Source: Bacillus carboniphilus
GTDB lineage: Bacteria; Bacillota; Bacilli; Bacillales; JC228
Reading direction: 5' to 3'
Length of the DNA: 64,000 bases
Assembly (NCBI RefSeq): GCF_039522365.1
Contig: NZ_BAAADJ010000023.1
Coordinates: 1 to 64,000, forward strand
Part shown: piece by piece, positions 1 through 8,507 of the stretch
Layout: each line of letters begins with the position of its first letter
How positions within the stretch are numbered: the stretch's first letter is position 1
Made by a program: the position numbers and the translations under genes
The notes under the pieces: generated by a model
Database searches by the model: none
Told to the model about the DNA's origin: nothing
What the model saw: only the letters and a program-made list of their open reading frames with translations

Positions 1-102
1 AACGATATGAATTTTTACGTCAATCATAGTTGAACCGCCGTATACCGAACGGTACGTACGGTGGTGTGAGAGGTCGGGGGTTAGTCACCCCCTCCTACTC
101 GA
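1..102 (+). mobile_element. 3' end of a group II intron (domains V and VI)
   Basis: About positions 32-66 fold as a canonical domain V. There is a 9-bp lower stem (ACCGCCGTA with TACGGTGGT, one G-U), a 2-nt CG bulge on the 3' side, a 4-bp upper stem (TACC/GGTA) and a GAAC tetraloop. It is followed by GTGAGAGG and a domain VI-like hairpin (GGGGG/CCCCC, about 76-92), ending in CTACTCGAT near position 102, as bacterial group II introns do. The rest of the intron, with any reverse transcriptase gene, lies to the left of the window. The intron end is about 10 nt from the stop codon of the convergent lipoprotein gene. This is structure recognition by eye; no covariance model was run. Confidence 0.75.
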
Positions 103-111
103 TTTCTTCAA

Positions 112-1041
112 TTACATCCCAGTTTCAGCACTGATTTCCTGTGCAGAATCAATGATATCCTGTGGAACTGTTACAGATACATTGTTGAACTCACTGTAGG
201 TTCCAGTCATTTTCATGTCCATAGTGAGGGTTTCTTCCCCTTCAGTGATGGCCATTTTGATATTCATGTTCAAGGCTGTTGGATAAAATGTTTCTTGGTC
301 GATATACATTTCATACTCTAAGTTTTCAATAGCTGTATTTTCAAAGATATTACCCATGCTAGCAAATTCCTGTGGCATAGAGTTAGCAAGCATATCTTGA
401 GCAAAGTCAGCAAACTTCTCTCCATCTGCCTTCAGTTTTAGGATGTAGTTTGTTTCATCCTTTTGAAATTGAAAATCACTTACAAACTTTTGAAGATTTG
501 CTAATTCAGCAGCAGGGTTTGTTTGTTGAGTTGCCGCCTCACCTAGTAGTTGAGCAGACATTTCGCTTGGCATCTTTAACCAAGTGTTGTTTGAAGGCTC
601 TAGGAAGAAAAAGCCTTCCTCTGTCACATACATTTCTGTCGCAAATGATTCAGCTGTTCCTGCCATAGAAGTAGACATTTGTTGGTACATGGCTAATGGT
701 TCAGCTACAACTTGACCTTCAATAGTAGTTTTCATATTTAATGGGCCTTCTTGAAGGTTTGAGGACATCGCCATATCTACATCAGATGTCATTGCAAAGC
801 TAGTTAATGTATTTGAACTCTCCATTGTCTTTTCAAAAACTTCTTCAAGTGTTAATTCCTTTTCAGTTTCTTCTTCAACATCTTCTTCGGTGCCTTCAGA
901 TCCTTCGGTTTGTTCTTGATTATTTTGTTCTTCTTGGCTAGATTCATTGCCTTCTTTACTTACATCCTCTGCTGTTTGATTACAAGCTGCGAGAACAATT
1001 GCAAATGAGAATGCTAGTAAAAACATAGCTAATTTTTTCAA
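112..1041 (-). CDS. Secreted lipoprotein, DUF6612/LppX-like
   Basis: A 309-residue lipoprotein. The N-terminus is a type II signal peptide (MKKLAMFLLAFSFAIVLAAC) with lipobox LAAC, so mature Cys20 should be lipidated and the protein held on the outer face of the membrane. Residues about 22-65 are a Glu/Gln/Ser/Thr-rich acidic spacer. The rest looks like the beta-rich DUF6612 fold, similar in outline to LolA/LppX lipid carriers, with several Met-rich stretches. The start is TTG preceded by GGGAGAGGAAAG, a strong ribosome site. It stands alone, tail-to-tail with the intron remnant and divergent from ytkD. Its ligand is unknown; the family call is from sequence character only. Confidence 0.75.
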   Translation of the reverse strand: MKKLAMFLLAFSFAIVLAACNQTAEDVSKEGNESSQEEQNNQEQTEGSEGTEEDVEEETEKELTLEEVFEKTMESSNTLTSFAMTSDVDMAMSSNLQEGPLNMKTTIEGQVVAEPLAMYQQMSTSMAGTAESFATEMYVTEEGFFFLEPSNNTWLKMPSEMSAQLLGEAATQQTNPAAELANLQKFVSDFQFQKDETNYILKLKADGEKFADFAQDMLANSMPQEFASMGNIFENTAIENLEYEMYIDQETFYPTALNMNIKMAITEGEETLTMDMKMTGTYSEFNNVSVTVPQDIIDSAQEISAETGM

Positions 1042-1173
1042 TACTTTCCTCTCCCTTATCTTGTTATCTTGGAGTATCCGCCTTCATTTTACGATAAAAT
1101 ATAAGGGAAAGTTTCATTTTTTTGGAAAACAAGACTTAAGAACTAAAGTTTTGAAAGCAATAGGAGTGAAAGA

Positions 1174-1665
1174 ATGATTATTCTAACCGATTTAGTAGGT
1201 AATAAGGTTGAGTTAACATATGGCATGACAACTGATACAAAAGAAATTTCAAATGTCCTTTGTATATCGAAGATTAAAGACCAATGGCTTTGTACACGAC
1301 ACCGAGTTCGGGGGATTGAATTTCCAGGAGGGAAAGTGGAACAAGGAGAGACTCCAGAATTTGCAGCCAAAAGAGAAATCTGGGAAGAGACAGGTGGGGT
1401 TGTTCAATTTCTCCGTTTCATTGGTCAATATAAAGTTATTTCACAAAAAGATTATTTTGTGAAGGGAATTTATTTTGCAGCCGTAGAAAAATTAGAAAAA
1501 AAGGATGATTATTTAGAGACAGGCGGGCCAGTTTTATTAGAGCCATCAACCGCTTTTCAGAATTTAGACGAGTCTTTTAGCTTTATCATGAGGGATGGTG
1601 TCGTCGAGCAAGTAATGAATTATGTAAGAACACATAAACTAGATCAATTCCCCCTGAAAAAGTAG
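1174..1665 (+). CDS. ytkD: Nudix nucleoside triphosphatase YtkD
   Basis: 163 residues, close to B. subtilis YtkD (158). The Nudix box is intact at about residues 50-72: G-G-K-V-E-Q-G-E, then the REIWEETGG core that binds the divalent metal and pyrophosphate. Family members hydrolyse oxidised and normal (d)GTP, limiting mutagenesis, and YtkD also has reported RNA 5'-pyrophosphohydrolase activity; which dominates here cannot be told. Start ATG follows AGGAG. The last ten codons form the left arm of its own terminator. It sits next to the ytlDCA transporter as in B. subtilis. Confidence 0.88.
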   Translation: MIILTDLVGNKVELTYGMTTDTKEISNVLCISKIKDQWLCTRHRVRGIEFPGGKVEQGETPEFAAKREIWEETGGVVQFLRFIGQYKVISQKDYFVKGIYFAAVEKLEKKDDYLETGGPVLLEPSTAFQNLDESFSFIMRDGVVEQVMNYVRTHKLDQFPLKK

Positions 1666-1686
1666 AAAGAATTGATCTAGTTTTTT
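1636..1686 (+). terminator. Terminator of ytkD, overlapping its 3' coding end
   Basis: A perfect 15-bp inverted repeat, AAACTAGATCAATTC and GAATTGATCTAGTTT, followed by T6. The ytkD stop codon sits in the loop. The opposite gene ytlD ends within the T-run. Confidence 0.85.
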
Positions 1687-2491
1687 AGTTATCTTTTATC
1701 AGTTTCTTTTCGATAAGCTCAACAACTTTATACATAATGGTTGCAAAAACAGCAATCACCAGTAAGGAAAGCATGACGAGCGTAAAGTTAAATACTTGGA
1801 AACCATAAATAATCATATAACCAAGGCCTTGCGAGGATACTAGAAACTCACCAACGATAACCCCAACCCATGATAAGCCTACGTTGACTTTTAGAGTCGA
1901 AATAATGGTTGGAAATGAAGCGGGTAAAACAGCCTCTTTAAACATCTGTGATCGGGTAGCTTGAAAGGTTTGTAATACTTTTAAATAATTTGGGTCCACT
2001 TCTCTGAATGAGGTATAAACGACTATGGTGGTTATAATAACAGAAATAATCGCACCCATAGCGATAATAGAAGCAAAGTTTGGTCCTATTGCAACAATTA
2101 AAATTGGACCTAAAGCTACTTTTGGCATCGCATTGAGAATGACTAGATACGGATCCGAAATCTTTGAAAAAATGGGGAACCACCATAGTATGGCTGCTAA
2201 TACAGTCCCTAAGAAAGTTCCTAGGATAAATCCAAGTACTGTTTCAAATAAGGTAACCCCTATATTGGAGAGTAGTGTACCGTCCTGAATTTTATCAATA
2301 AATAAATGGAACACCTTAGAAGGTGAACTAAAGATAAGGGGGTTAACCCAATAAAGGCGACTAGCCGTTTCCCAAAGAATAAAGAAAGCTACAAAGATGA
2401 AAAACTGATAGGTGCGAACCACTCTTTTTTCTTTGATTAGACTTTGTTTATATTGGTGGTGAAGGAGTTTAATATCAGGTTTTTGACTCAA
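1685..2491 (-). CDS. ytlD: ABC transporter permease YtlD (SsuC/TauC type)
   Basis: Inner-membrane permease of a nitrate/sulfonate/pyrimidine-type importer. About six hydrophobic helices are visible, with the EAA-type cytoplasmic loop near [18 protein letters not shown] place the start at TTG 2491 (N-terminus then Ser-Gln-Lys-Pro-Asp), because AAGGAG lies 10 nt upstream; this gives 268 residues and a 17-bp overlap with ytlC. The longer GTG frame from 2539 has only a weak AAGG. It works with the ATPase YtlC and the lipoprotein YtlA encoded just upstream. The substrate is not evident; aromatic sulfonates or a thiamine-type pyrimidine are possibilities for the family. Confidence 0.85.
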   Translation of the reverse strand: MSQKPDIKLLHHQYKQSLIKEKRVVRTYQFFIFVAFFILWETASRLYWVNPLIFSSPSKVFHLFIDKIQDGTLLSNIGVTLFETVLGFILGTFLGTVLAAILWWFPIFSKISDPYLVILNAMPKVALGPILIVAIGPNFASIIAMGAIISVIITTIVVYTSFREVDPNYLKVLQTFQATRSQMFKEAVLPASFPTIISTLKVNVGLSWVGVIVGEFLVSSQGLGYMIIYGFQVFNFTLVMLSLLVIAVFATIMYKVVELIEKKLIKDN

Positions 2492-3251
2492 GTTTCTCCA
2501 ACTCCTTCCATATTTCTTGGAATAGATTAGAGTAGTCACTATGCTGCCTTGCTAAAAATGGTGTTAGCTCCTTTAACGCTGTTGGGACTTCAAATACCTT
2601 GTGTACCTTACCGGGATGACTCGAAAGTAAATAGATTTTATCACTCATGGCAATCGCTTCACCGATATCATGTGTAACTAACACTGCTGACTTATTAAAT
2701 GATTTCAAGGTTTCCCATACCAAATCTTCAAGTTTCAGTTTTGTTTGAAAATCAAGAGCTGAGAATGGCTCATCTAATAGCAACAGTTTGGGGTCCGTTA
2801 ATAATGTACGAACTAAGGCAACTCTTTGTCGCATTCCGCCTGACAGTTGTTTTGGATACTGGTCCTCTACCCCATGTAGGCCCATGTCAGATAATAATTG
2901 AATGGCTCGATTAGTGGAATTGTCTTTTAATTCCCCTTGAAGCTTTAAACCAAGAAGTATATTTTCTTTAATTGTTTTCCAAGGAAAAAGATAATCCTGC
3001 TGCAGCATGTAACCAGTTTGATTCGATGCTTTATCTTTTACTGACAAGCCATCCAGCATTACTTTTCCCTCAGTAGGAGAAATAAGACCAGCGATAATGG
3101 AAAGAAGCGTTGTCTTTCCGCAACCGCTCGGTCCGAGGAGGGAGATAAATTCTCCTTCCTCAGAGGTGAAGTTGATATTTTCAAGAGCGGTTGTGGCCGT
3201 CTTTTTAGTAAAATAAGTGTGATGTACTTGTTGAACAGATAAGAAACTCAT
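2475..3251 (-). CDS. ytlC: ABC transporter ATP-binding protein YtlC (SsuB/TauB type)
   Basis: Cytoplasmic ATPase of the YtlACD importer. It carries Walker [10 protein letters not shown], the ABC signature LSGGMRQR, Walker [13 protein letters not shown] and the H-loop LVTHD. I use ATG 3251 (MSFLSVQQ), which follows AAAGGAGG at 9 nt. The upstream in-frame start at 3284 lies inside the end of ytlA and has no comparable site. The gene is in an operon ytlA-ytlC-ytlD with short spacers or overlaps. Confidence 0.88.
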   Translation of the reverse strand: MSFLSVQQVHHTYFTKKTATTALENINFTSEEGEFISLLGPSGCGKTTLLSIIAGLISPTEGKVMLDGLSVKDKASNQTGYMLQQDYLFPWKTIKENILLGLKLQGELKDNSTNRAIQLLSDMGLHGVEDQYPKQLSGGMRQRVALVRTLLTDPKLLLLDEPFSALDFQTKLKLEDLVWETLKSFNKSAVLVTHDIGEAIAMSDKIYLLSSHPGKVHKVFEVPTALKELTPFLARQHSDYSNLFQEIWKELEKLESKT

Positions 3252-3276
3252 ATTTGAACGGCCTCCTTTAGGATAT

Positions 3277-4269
3277 TTACTCAATAACAGAATCTGCGAT
3301 ATCAGTGTTTACCAAAGTTTCATGTTCCACGTATTGTGGTAATTCACCAGCTTCATCCATAATGTCTTGGAGGTTATTCCACTCATCTATATCCAGAATA
3401 GGGTCCGTCGCAAATGAACCTTGGCTCTTGTAGCGCTCAACGCTCATTTCAATTAACTCTAACTCTGTATCTTCAAAATAAGGCTGGATGATCTCTGCGA
3501 TCTCTTTTGCACTGGCAGTTTGAATCCATTGTTGGGCTTTATATAGTCCGCGAGTAAATTTCTCAACGGTTTCCGGGTTTTCATCCATATAGCTTTGTTT
3601 AGCCATAAAGGTTGTATATGGAACGTGACCGGATTCGGTTCCAAAGGATGCTACAATGTGACCAATACCTTCTTTTTCAAACACACTAGCTTGAGGTTCG
3701 AATAATTGAACGTAATCACCAGTACCAGAAGCAAAGGCACTAGAGATATTGGCAAAATCGATATTTTGAATGAGCTCCAAGTCATTATGAGGATCAATGC
3801 CGTGTTTCTTTAAAACAAACTCACCAACCATTTGCGGCATACCACCTTTACGTTGACCCAGGAAAGTAGAATCCTTTAACTGATCCCAAGAGAAATCTTC
3901 TACCGCTTCTCTAGAAACTAAAAATGTGCCATCAGTTTGTGTTAATTGGGCAAAATTAATGACAGGATCATTTGACCCTTGGGCATACACGTATATAGAA
4001 GTCTCTGACCCTACGAGACCAATATCGGCTCCATCTGAAAGTAAAGTGGTCATGACTTTGTCTCCACCAAAAACAGTGGTAAGCTCAACATCAATACCTT
4101 CATCTTTAAAGAAGCCTTTCTCAATGGCAACATACTGTGGGGCATAAAAAATAGAGCGTGTTACTTCGGCAATTCGCACCTTGTCATTTCCGGAGTTGCA
4201 TGCCGTTAATCCTATAAGTAAAAAACTAGCTACAACTAAAGAAAGAATGATTCTAACTCTCTTTCTCAT
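3277..4269 (-). CDS. ytlA: ABC transporter substrate-binding lipoprotein YtlA (NMT1/THI5-like)
   Basis: 330 residues. Signal peptide with lipobox LTAC, so lipid-anchored outside the membrane. The mature part starts VRIAEVTRSIFYAPQYVAIEKG, typical of NMT1/THI5-like and SsuA-type binding proteins that catch a small ligand between two lobes. The start ATG follows AAGGAGG. It is the first gene of ytlACD, divergent from ytmA. No TPP, purine or guanidine riboswitch was recognised in the 148-nt divergent gap, so regulation gives no clue to the ligand. Confidence 0.85.
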   Translation of the reverse strand: MRKRVRIILSLVVASFLLIGLTACNSGNDKVRIAEVTRSIFYAPQYVAIEKGFFKDEGIDVELTTVFGGDKVMTTLLSDGADIGLVGSETSIYVYAQGSNDPVINFAQLTQTDGTFLVSREAVEDFSWDQLKDSTFLGQRKGGMPQMVGEFVLKKHGIDPHNDLELIQNIDFANISSAFASGTGDYVQLFEPQASVFEKEGIGHIVASFGTESGHVPYTTFMAKQSYMDENPETVEKFTRGLYKAQQWIQTASAKEIAEIIQPYFEDTELELIEMSVERYKSQGSFATDPILDIDEWNNLQDIMDEAGELPQYVEHETLVNTDIADSVIE

Positions 4270-4417
4270 CTGTTATCCTCCTTAAAATTGGGCTTTTTCC
4301 ATGGGTCATTCGCCCGGAAAAGAATCTAAAATATCGTATGAAAAAAGAAAAAATGTGTGAATGCCTAGAAAAAATATTAAGTGGAGTTTGAGAGTGAAAG
4401 ATAAAGGAGTTTAAGCT

Positions 4418-5218
4418 ATGTCAACCATGATTCATAAGGAACGATTCCCCTCCCCCCATCCGAACATCAATCTGTACACGGTGACCTATCAATCAAGCGG
4501 GTTACAGGTAAAAGGGTTACTAGCGGAGCCAAAGGGTATTGAGCCTTTGGACGGCTTTCTGTATCTTAGAGGGGGCATTAAAAATGTTGGAAAGGTGAGA
4601 CCCGGGCGTATCATTCAATTTGCTTCTGAGGGCTTTATTGTTTTTGCTCCTTTTTATCGTGGAAATCAAGGAGGAGAAGGAAATGAGGACTTTGGTGGCG
4701 AAGACCGTAATGACGCCATTTTTGCATTTGACCTACTAGCTGAGCACCCTAGAGTCAAATCGGACGCTATTCATGTCTTCGGTTTTTCTAGAGGTGGGGT
4801 CATGGCTCTTTGGACAGCAATAGAAAGACCTGTTAGCTCTCTAGTGACATGGGGAGGGGTAAGCGATATGTCTTTAACATATGTTGAAAGAGAAGATCTG
4901 AGACGAATGATGAAAAGGGTTATAGGTGGAACGCCAGTTAAAGTTCCAGAGCGTTATCGAGAAAGAACTCCCTTATATTATTTAGAGACCATGAGTTCTC
5001 CTGTTCTCATTATTCATGGAGAGCAAGACCTGAATGTTTCGGTTGAACACGCTTATCGTCTTGAAAAAAGACTGAAAGAGTTGAAAAAGCCTGTTAAATC
5101 GTGGTATTTTCCTGAGTTAACACATTACTTTCCACCCAGCATTAACAGAAAAACTGTTTTAGAATTAACAAGCTGGATGAAAATGCAAAACCATTCAAAT
5201 ACATATGTAGGAGGTTGA
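4418..5218 (+). CDS. ytmA: Alpha/beta hydrolase, prolyl oligopeptidase-like (YtmA)
   Basis: 266 residues, single alpha/beta-hydrolase domain. The nucleophile elbow is GFSRGG (Ser at about 126), the acid is in HGEQDLNV and the histidine in LTHYFPP, giving a complete Ser-Asp-His triad. This is the catalytic half of S9 peptidases without the beta-propeller, so it may be a peptidase or esterase; the substrate is unknown. ATG follows AAAGGAG. Four bases separate it from ytmB, as in B. subtilis. Confidence 0.85.
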   Translation: MSTMIHKERFPSPHPNINLYTVTYQSSGLQVKGLLAEPKGIEPLDGFLYLRGGIKNVGKVRPGRIIQFASEGFIVFAPFYRGNQGGEGNEDFGGEDRNDAIFAFDLLAEHPRVKSDAIHVFGFSRGGVMALWTAIERPVSSLVTWGGVSDMSLTYVEREDLRRMMKRVIGGTPVKVPERYRERTPLYYLETMSSPVLIIHGEQDLNVSVEHAYRLEKRLKELKKPVKSWYFPELTHYFPPSINRKTVLELTSWMKMQNHSNTYVGG

Positions 5219-5222
5219 GGAG

Positions 5223-5465
5223 ATGGGTATGCCTTTAGAACTTCAAACGATGCTTGTGACGAAGGGGAAAGAAGAAAGAGTAGAAGAGAACACTTTCTTG
5301 CTAGAAAAAGAAGGTTATCGACTATATCCATTAGATGTCCCTATTGAGGTTAGGAAATTGAAAGAGTCAGATCCGAGTGGGACTGCTATTATTGATTCAT
5401 TAAAATGGGAGAAGGAAAAGACGGTGATTACGTACCGTTTGGTTTCGTTGTATTCGATCAATTAG
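5223..5465 (+). CDS. ytmB: DUF2584 family protein YtmB
   Basis: 80 residues, no signal peptide or membrane segment. Conserved companion of ytmA in Bacillaceae (DUF2584); function unknown. A strong AGGAGG site lies just before ATG, and the gene is translated immediately after ytmA, so the two are probably cotranscribed and end at the hairpin at 5475. Confidence 0.82.
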   Translation: MGMPLELQTMLVTKGKEERVEENTFLLEKEGYRLYPLDVPIEVRKLKESDPSGTAIIDSLKWEKEKTVITYRLVSLYSIN

Positions 5466-5474
5466 ATGTGGAGG

Positions 5475-5503
5475 ACCGGTGCTGTAAAGGTGCCGGTTTT
5501 TTT
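5475..5503 (+). terminator. Terminator of ytmAB
   Basis: ACCGGTGC pairs with GGTGCCGGT (8 bp, two G-U) around a short loop, followed by T7. Confidence 0.8.
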
Positions 5504-5539
5504 ACATTTACACGATAGTTGATATCCTAAACAATGGCC

Positions 5540-5675
5540 GTTGATTTCCGTTGCAGGTGCTTGCTTTCCGCAGGCGGTCCGGGAGCCTCCTCGTCGCTTA
5601 CGCTCCTGCGGGGTCTCCCTTGTCCCTTCCTCCTGCAGGAGTCAAGCACCTTCCACTCCAATCAACTGCAGTTGA
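5540..5675 (+). repeat. Foldback intergenic repeat, copy 1 (short form)
   Basis: First of three copies of a dispersed element. Outer ends GTTGATT and AATCAAC and inner arms AGGTGCTTG and CAAGCACCT are inverted repeats. The core contains GGTCCGGGAGCCTCCTC and CGCTCCTGCGGGGTCTCCC. This copy is much richer in GC than its surroundings, lacks a transposase gene, and sits between the terminators of ytmAB and pckA. Just outside the end is the palindrome CAACTGCAGTTG. The other copies are at 56460 and 59617. Confidence 0.85.
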
Positions 5676-5721
5676 ACTATAATTACAAGAAACAGACCCT
5701 TCTCCAATCAAAAAGAATATT

Positions 5722-5758
5722 AAAAAGCCCACAAGCCACTCTCTCATGACTCATGGGC
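5722..5758 (-). terminator. Terminator of pckA
   Basis: On the minus strand GCCCATGAG pairs with CTTGTGGGC (9 bp, two G-U), followed by T5. Confidence 0.85.
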
Positions 5759-5767
5759 ACACATTCA

Positions 5768-7360
5768 TTAGTTTGTACGTAAAGGTCCACCTAGTTTTTC
5801 GATTTCCTCTGTAACACCATTGAACTTTGCAAAGTTTTCTTTAAACTTTTTCGCTAATTCTAGTGCTTTTTCCTCGTATGCTTCTTTATGTTCCCATGTT
5901 CTATGTGGTTGAAGTACATGATCAGGAACACCTGGAACATAAATTGGAATATTCAAACCAAAGATTGGATCTTTAACCGTTTCAGTATTCGCAATTTCAC
6001 CATTTAGTGCTGCTTGCACCATTGCACGAGTATAGGACAGCTTCATACGGCTTCCAACACCATATTCTCCGCCGGTCCAACCTGTGTTAACCAAGTATAC
6101 TTGAACCTGGTGTTGATCAATATTTTCTCCAAGCATCTTAGCATAGTGTTGAGCAGGTAACGGCAAGAATGGAGCACCAAAGCATGTAGAGAACGTTGCT
6201 TGTGGCGATGTAATGCCTCTCTCAGTCCCAGCAAGTTTACTTGTATATCCACTAAGGAAATGATACATAGCCTGTTCTTTTGTAAGTTTCGAAATTGGAG
6301 GAAGAACCCCGAATGCATCCGCTGTTAAAAAGACGATTGTGTTAGGATGTCCAGCAACAGAAGGAGTAGCAATATTCGTCATATTTTCAAGTGGATAAGC
6401 AGCACGAGTATTCTCAGTCAGAGTTCCATCATCATAGTCTGCTATTCTTGTATCAGGATCTACCATTACGTTTTCGAGTACAGAACCAAAACGAATGGCA
6501 TCGAAAATTTGTGGTTCCTTTTCTTGGGAAAGGTTGATACATTTTGCGTAACATCCACCTTCTATATTAAACACACCATTAGCAGACCACCCATGCTCAT
6601 CATCACCAATTAAGCGGCGATTTGGATCTGCAGAAAGTGTAGTTTTTCCTGTTCCAGATAAACCAAAGAACAAGGCAACATCGCCTTCTTCACCTATATT
6701 CGCAGAACAATGCATTGGGAAAACATTATTTTTTGGCAAAAGGTAATTCATAACTGAGAAAATGGATTTCTTCATTTCACCAGCGTATTCAGTTCCACCA
6801 ATTAAGACGACTTTTTCCTCAAAAGAAATAATAATAAATGTTTCAGAACGTGTTCCATCTTCAGTAGGATTAGCTTTAAATCCTGGTGCTGAAATGACGG
6901 TAAACTCTGCATGATGTTGTTCTAATTCCTCAGCAGTAGGTCTAATGAATAATTGCTGAGCAAACAGATTGTGCCAAGCAAATTCGTTAATGACTTGAAT
7001 AGGTAAGCGATATTTTGGGTCAGCTCCGGCAAACCCTTTGAATACGAATACCTCATTTTTATCTTTTAAGTATTGAAGAACTTTATCATATAGTTTACTA
7101 AAGTTTTCTTTAGGGAAAGGTTGATTAATTTTTCCCCAATCTACATCATTTTCTGTAACTGAGTCTTTGACAATGTATTTATCTTCAGGAGAACGACCTG
7201 TGTATAAACCAGTTTCAGCGCGAACAGCTCCAGTAGATGTGATAATTCCTTCGTTTCTTTCAATAATCTTTTCTACTAATTTAGCAGTACCTAATTGAAT
7301 CTTTAGATTTCCTCCACGTTCGATTGAAGATAGGTTAGTTGTAAGAAGGCTAGAACCCAT
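5768..7360 (-). CDS. pckA: Phosphoenolpyruvate carboxykinase (ATP)
   Basis: Converts oxaloacetate plus ATP to phosphoenolpyruvate, the entry step of gluconeogenesis, in the cytosol. The kinase P-loop [13 protein letters not shown] and the following GDDEHGW metal site are intact, as is the early [11 protein letters not shown] substrate motif. I start at ATG 7360 (MGSSLLTT), which follows AGGGGA and GAAAGGAC and gives 530 residues, close to the 527 of B. subtilis; a longer frame reaches 7417 without a good site. The gene is monocistronic. Its promoter region carries a CcpN-like box, suggesting repression on glycolytic carbon. Confidence 0.95.
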   Translation of the reverse strand: MGSSLLTTNLSSIERGGNLKIQLGTAKLVEKIIERNEGIITSTGAVRAETGLYTGRSPEDKYIVKDSVTENDVDWGKINQPFPKENFSKLYDKVLQYLKDKNEVFVFKGFAGADPKYRLPIQVINEFAWHNLFAQQLFIRPTAEELEQHHAEFTVISAPGFKANPTEDGTRSETFIIISFEEKVVLIGGTEYAGEMKKSIFSVMNYLLPKNNVFPMHCSANIGEEGDVALFFGLSGTGKTTLSADPNRRLIGDDEHGWSANGVFNIEGGCYAKCINLSQEKEPQIFDAIRFGSVLENVMVDPDTRIADYDDGTLTENTRAAYPLENMTNIATPSVAGHPNTIVFLTADAFGVLPPISKLTKEQAMYHFLSGYTSKLAGTERGITSPQATFSTCFGAPFLPLPAQHYAKMLGENIDQHQVQVYLVNTGWTGGEYGVGSRMKLSYTRAMVQAALNGEIANTETVKDPIFGLNIPIYVPGVPDHVLQPHRTWEHKEAYEEKALELAKKFKENFAKFNGVTEEIEKLGGPLRTN

Positions 7361-7473
7361 TTTATTCCCCTGTCCTTTCTCTTTATAAATTTCGGGTAAT
7401 TCAATCCCAAAAACCACATGTTATGTTAATCATTCATTGTCCATATAAACTGAAATAAGATGTACTATTGTTA

Positions 7474-7511
7474 ATTAGTATAACACATTAGATGTAATAG
7501 TCTATACTAAT
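7474..7511 (-). promoter_or_regulatory. pckA promoter with inverted repeat and CcpN-like box
   Basis: On the minus strand TAGACT, 16 nt, then TATACT with an extended TG make a sigma-A promoter. The -10 lies in TGTGTTATACT, which fits the CcpN consensus TRTGHYATAYW as I remember it. The 9-mers ATTAGTATA and TATACTAAT form a perfect inverted repeat 20 nt apart, spanning the promoter. CcpN represses pckA and gapB in B. subtilis during glycolysis. Confidence 0.6.
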
Positions 7512-7649
7512 TTATTTTTTTGGTGACATGTTTTTCATTTTTTGGACGCTTCCTTATGTATTTGATTCAACAATACCACTTTTGAAAAGAACTTACTAAT
7601 TTTATGTGTATAATGGAAGTAAGATGGAAAACTAATGAGGTGACCGTCC

Positions 7650-8039
7650 ATGAGTATTGAAAAATTTGCTTTATACGACGCACAGTGTTTGCTTTGTCAG
7701 AAGAGTAAGTCTGCCATTCAGAAAATAGATACTCTTAATAGGTTTACATGGGTATCTTTACAGGAATATGAAAAGAGAGAGGATGCTATTCCGTTTAAAC
7801 CGGTTGAGTTAAGGAGAGAGCTACACCTGGTTATACAAAAAGGAGAAAAGGTAAAAGTCCTAAAAGGATTTTTAGCGATTCGCTACATGTTTCTGTTCAT
7901 GCCCTTAACTTTTTTCTTAGGAGTGCTCGCCTATTTTCCGGGTGTTACCTTAATAGGAAACCCGTTATATAAATGGGTGGCAAAAAGGCGCCATAATCTG
8001 CTAAAGCACAAATGTGATTCAGATCAATGCTCCTTATAA
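7650..8039 (+). CDS. DCC-family (DUF393) thiol-disulfide oxidoreductase-like protein
   Basis: 129 residues. The N-terminus has the family motif D-A-Q-C-L-L-C (Cys pair CxxC) after a short beta strand, as in DUF393 proteins, which resemble thioredoxin-fold redox proteins. A hydrophobic segment at about residues 78-101 suggests membrane association, and the tail is His/Cys-rich. Substrate unknown. ATG follows GAGGTGA, and TATAAT lies at 7609. It is not in an obvious operon; the metK leader starts just downstream. Confidence 0.8.
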   Translation: MSIEKFALYDAQCLLCQKSKSAIQKIDTLNRFTWVSLQEYEKREDAIPFKPVELRRELHLVIQKGEKVKVLKGFLAIRYMFLFMPLTFFLGVLAYFPGVTLIGNPLYKWVAKRRHNLLKHKCDSDQCSL

Positions 8040-8070
8040 AAATCCTATAAAAAACTCCTTGAAAATTGTA

Positions 8071-8099
8071 TTGACAAGGGGATTTTTGGTGGTTATGAT
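8071..8099 (+). promoter_or_regulatory. Sigma-A promoter of the metK leader
   Basis: TTGACA, 17-nt spacer, TATGAT: a near-consensus vegetative promoter. Transcription should begin around 8106, just before the SAM riboswitch. Confidence 0.8.
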
Positions 8100-8116
8100 T
8101 TTACCTTGTACGGATT

Positions 8117-8233
8117 CTCTTATCCTGAGTTGGTGGAGGGACAGGCCCAATGAAACCCAGCAACCTGCTACACTCGAAAAAAGGTAGACAAAGGTGCTAA
8201 CCGAAGGCAAGGAATCTCCTTGAACGATAAGAG
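8117..8233 (+). promoter_or_regulatory. SAM-I riboswitch (S-box) of metK
   Basis: P1 is CTCTTATC (8117-8124) paired with GATAAGAG (8226-8233). Between them are the hallmark GGTGGAGGGAC, the GCCC-ATGAAACCC-CAACC core, and a P4 hairpin AAGGA-ATC-TCCTT. S-boxes switch off downstream transcription when S-adenosylmethionine is plentiful, giving end-product control of metK. A run of eight T at 8289-8296 marks the likely exit point, but I could not assign a clean terminator stem before it. Confidence 0.93.
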
Positions 8234-8298
8234 TGAAAGAATAAATTTTAGCAAACGTAAAGAAGGGTTCCCCTTTATATAAGAAGGATTTTTTTTAC

Positions 8299-8361
8299 AT
8301 GAAAAAATTTGAACCTTGGCTACATAATAAGAAGAAGTACGATTCCATTTACCACAATTAG
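8299..8361 (+). CDS. Possible 20-codon ORF in the metK leader
   Basis: ATG 8299 follows AGAAGGA at about 10 nt and opens a 20-codon frame with many Lys, Trp and Tyr/His residues, ending TAG at 8361. It lies just beyond the T8 run of the S-box, within the unusually long leader. It could be a leader peptide or chance. No homologue is known to me. Confidence 0.2.
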   Translation: MKKFEPWLHNKKKYDSIYHN

Positions 8362-8507
8362 GTTTAAAAGAAGTAATGGATTCCCTTCTAGCAACATGAC
8401 TGCCGAGACTCACCTGAATCATTTGCTAATACTTATAACTTATCATAGTTTAGGAAACGAGTTCCGTGATATAAAGCGTGTTTGTACGTAAAATTAGGAG
8501 GATTAAA

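Noticed and set aside
4270-4417. Possible riboswitch upstream of ytlA
   Set aside because: A weak GGGC/GCCC pairing is present, but no TPP, guanidine, purine or preQ1 core could be matched, and the gap is short.
5534-5749. 71-residue open frame
   Set aside because: It lies entirely within the foldback repeat and has no ribosome site.
8168-8422. 84-residue minus-strand open frame
   Set aside because: It is antisense to the SAM riboswitch and lacks a start site.
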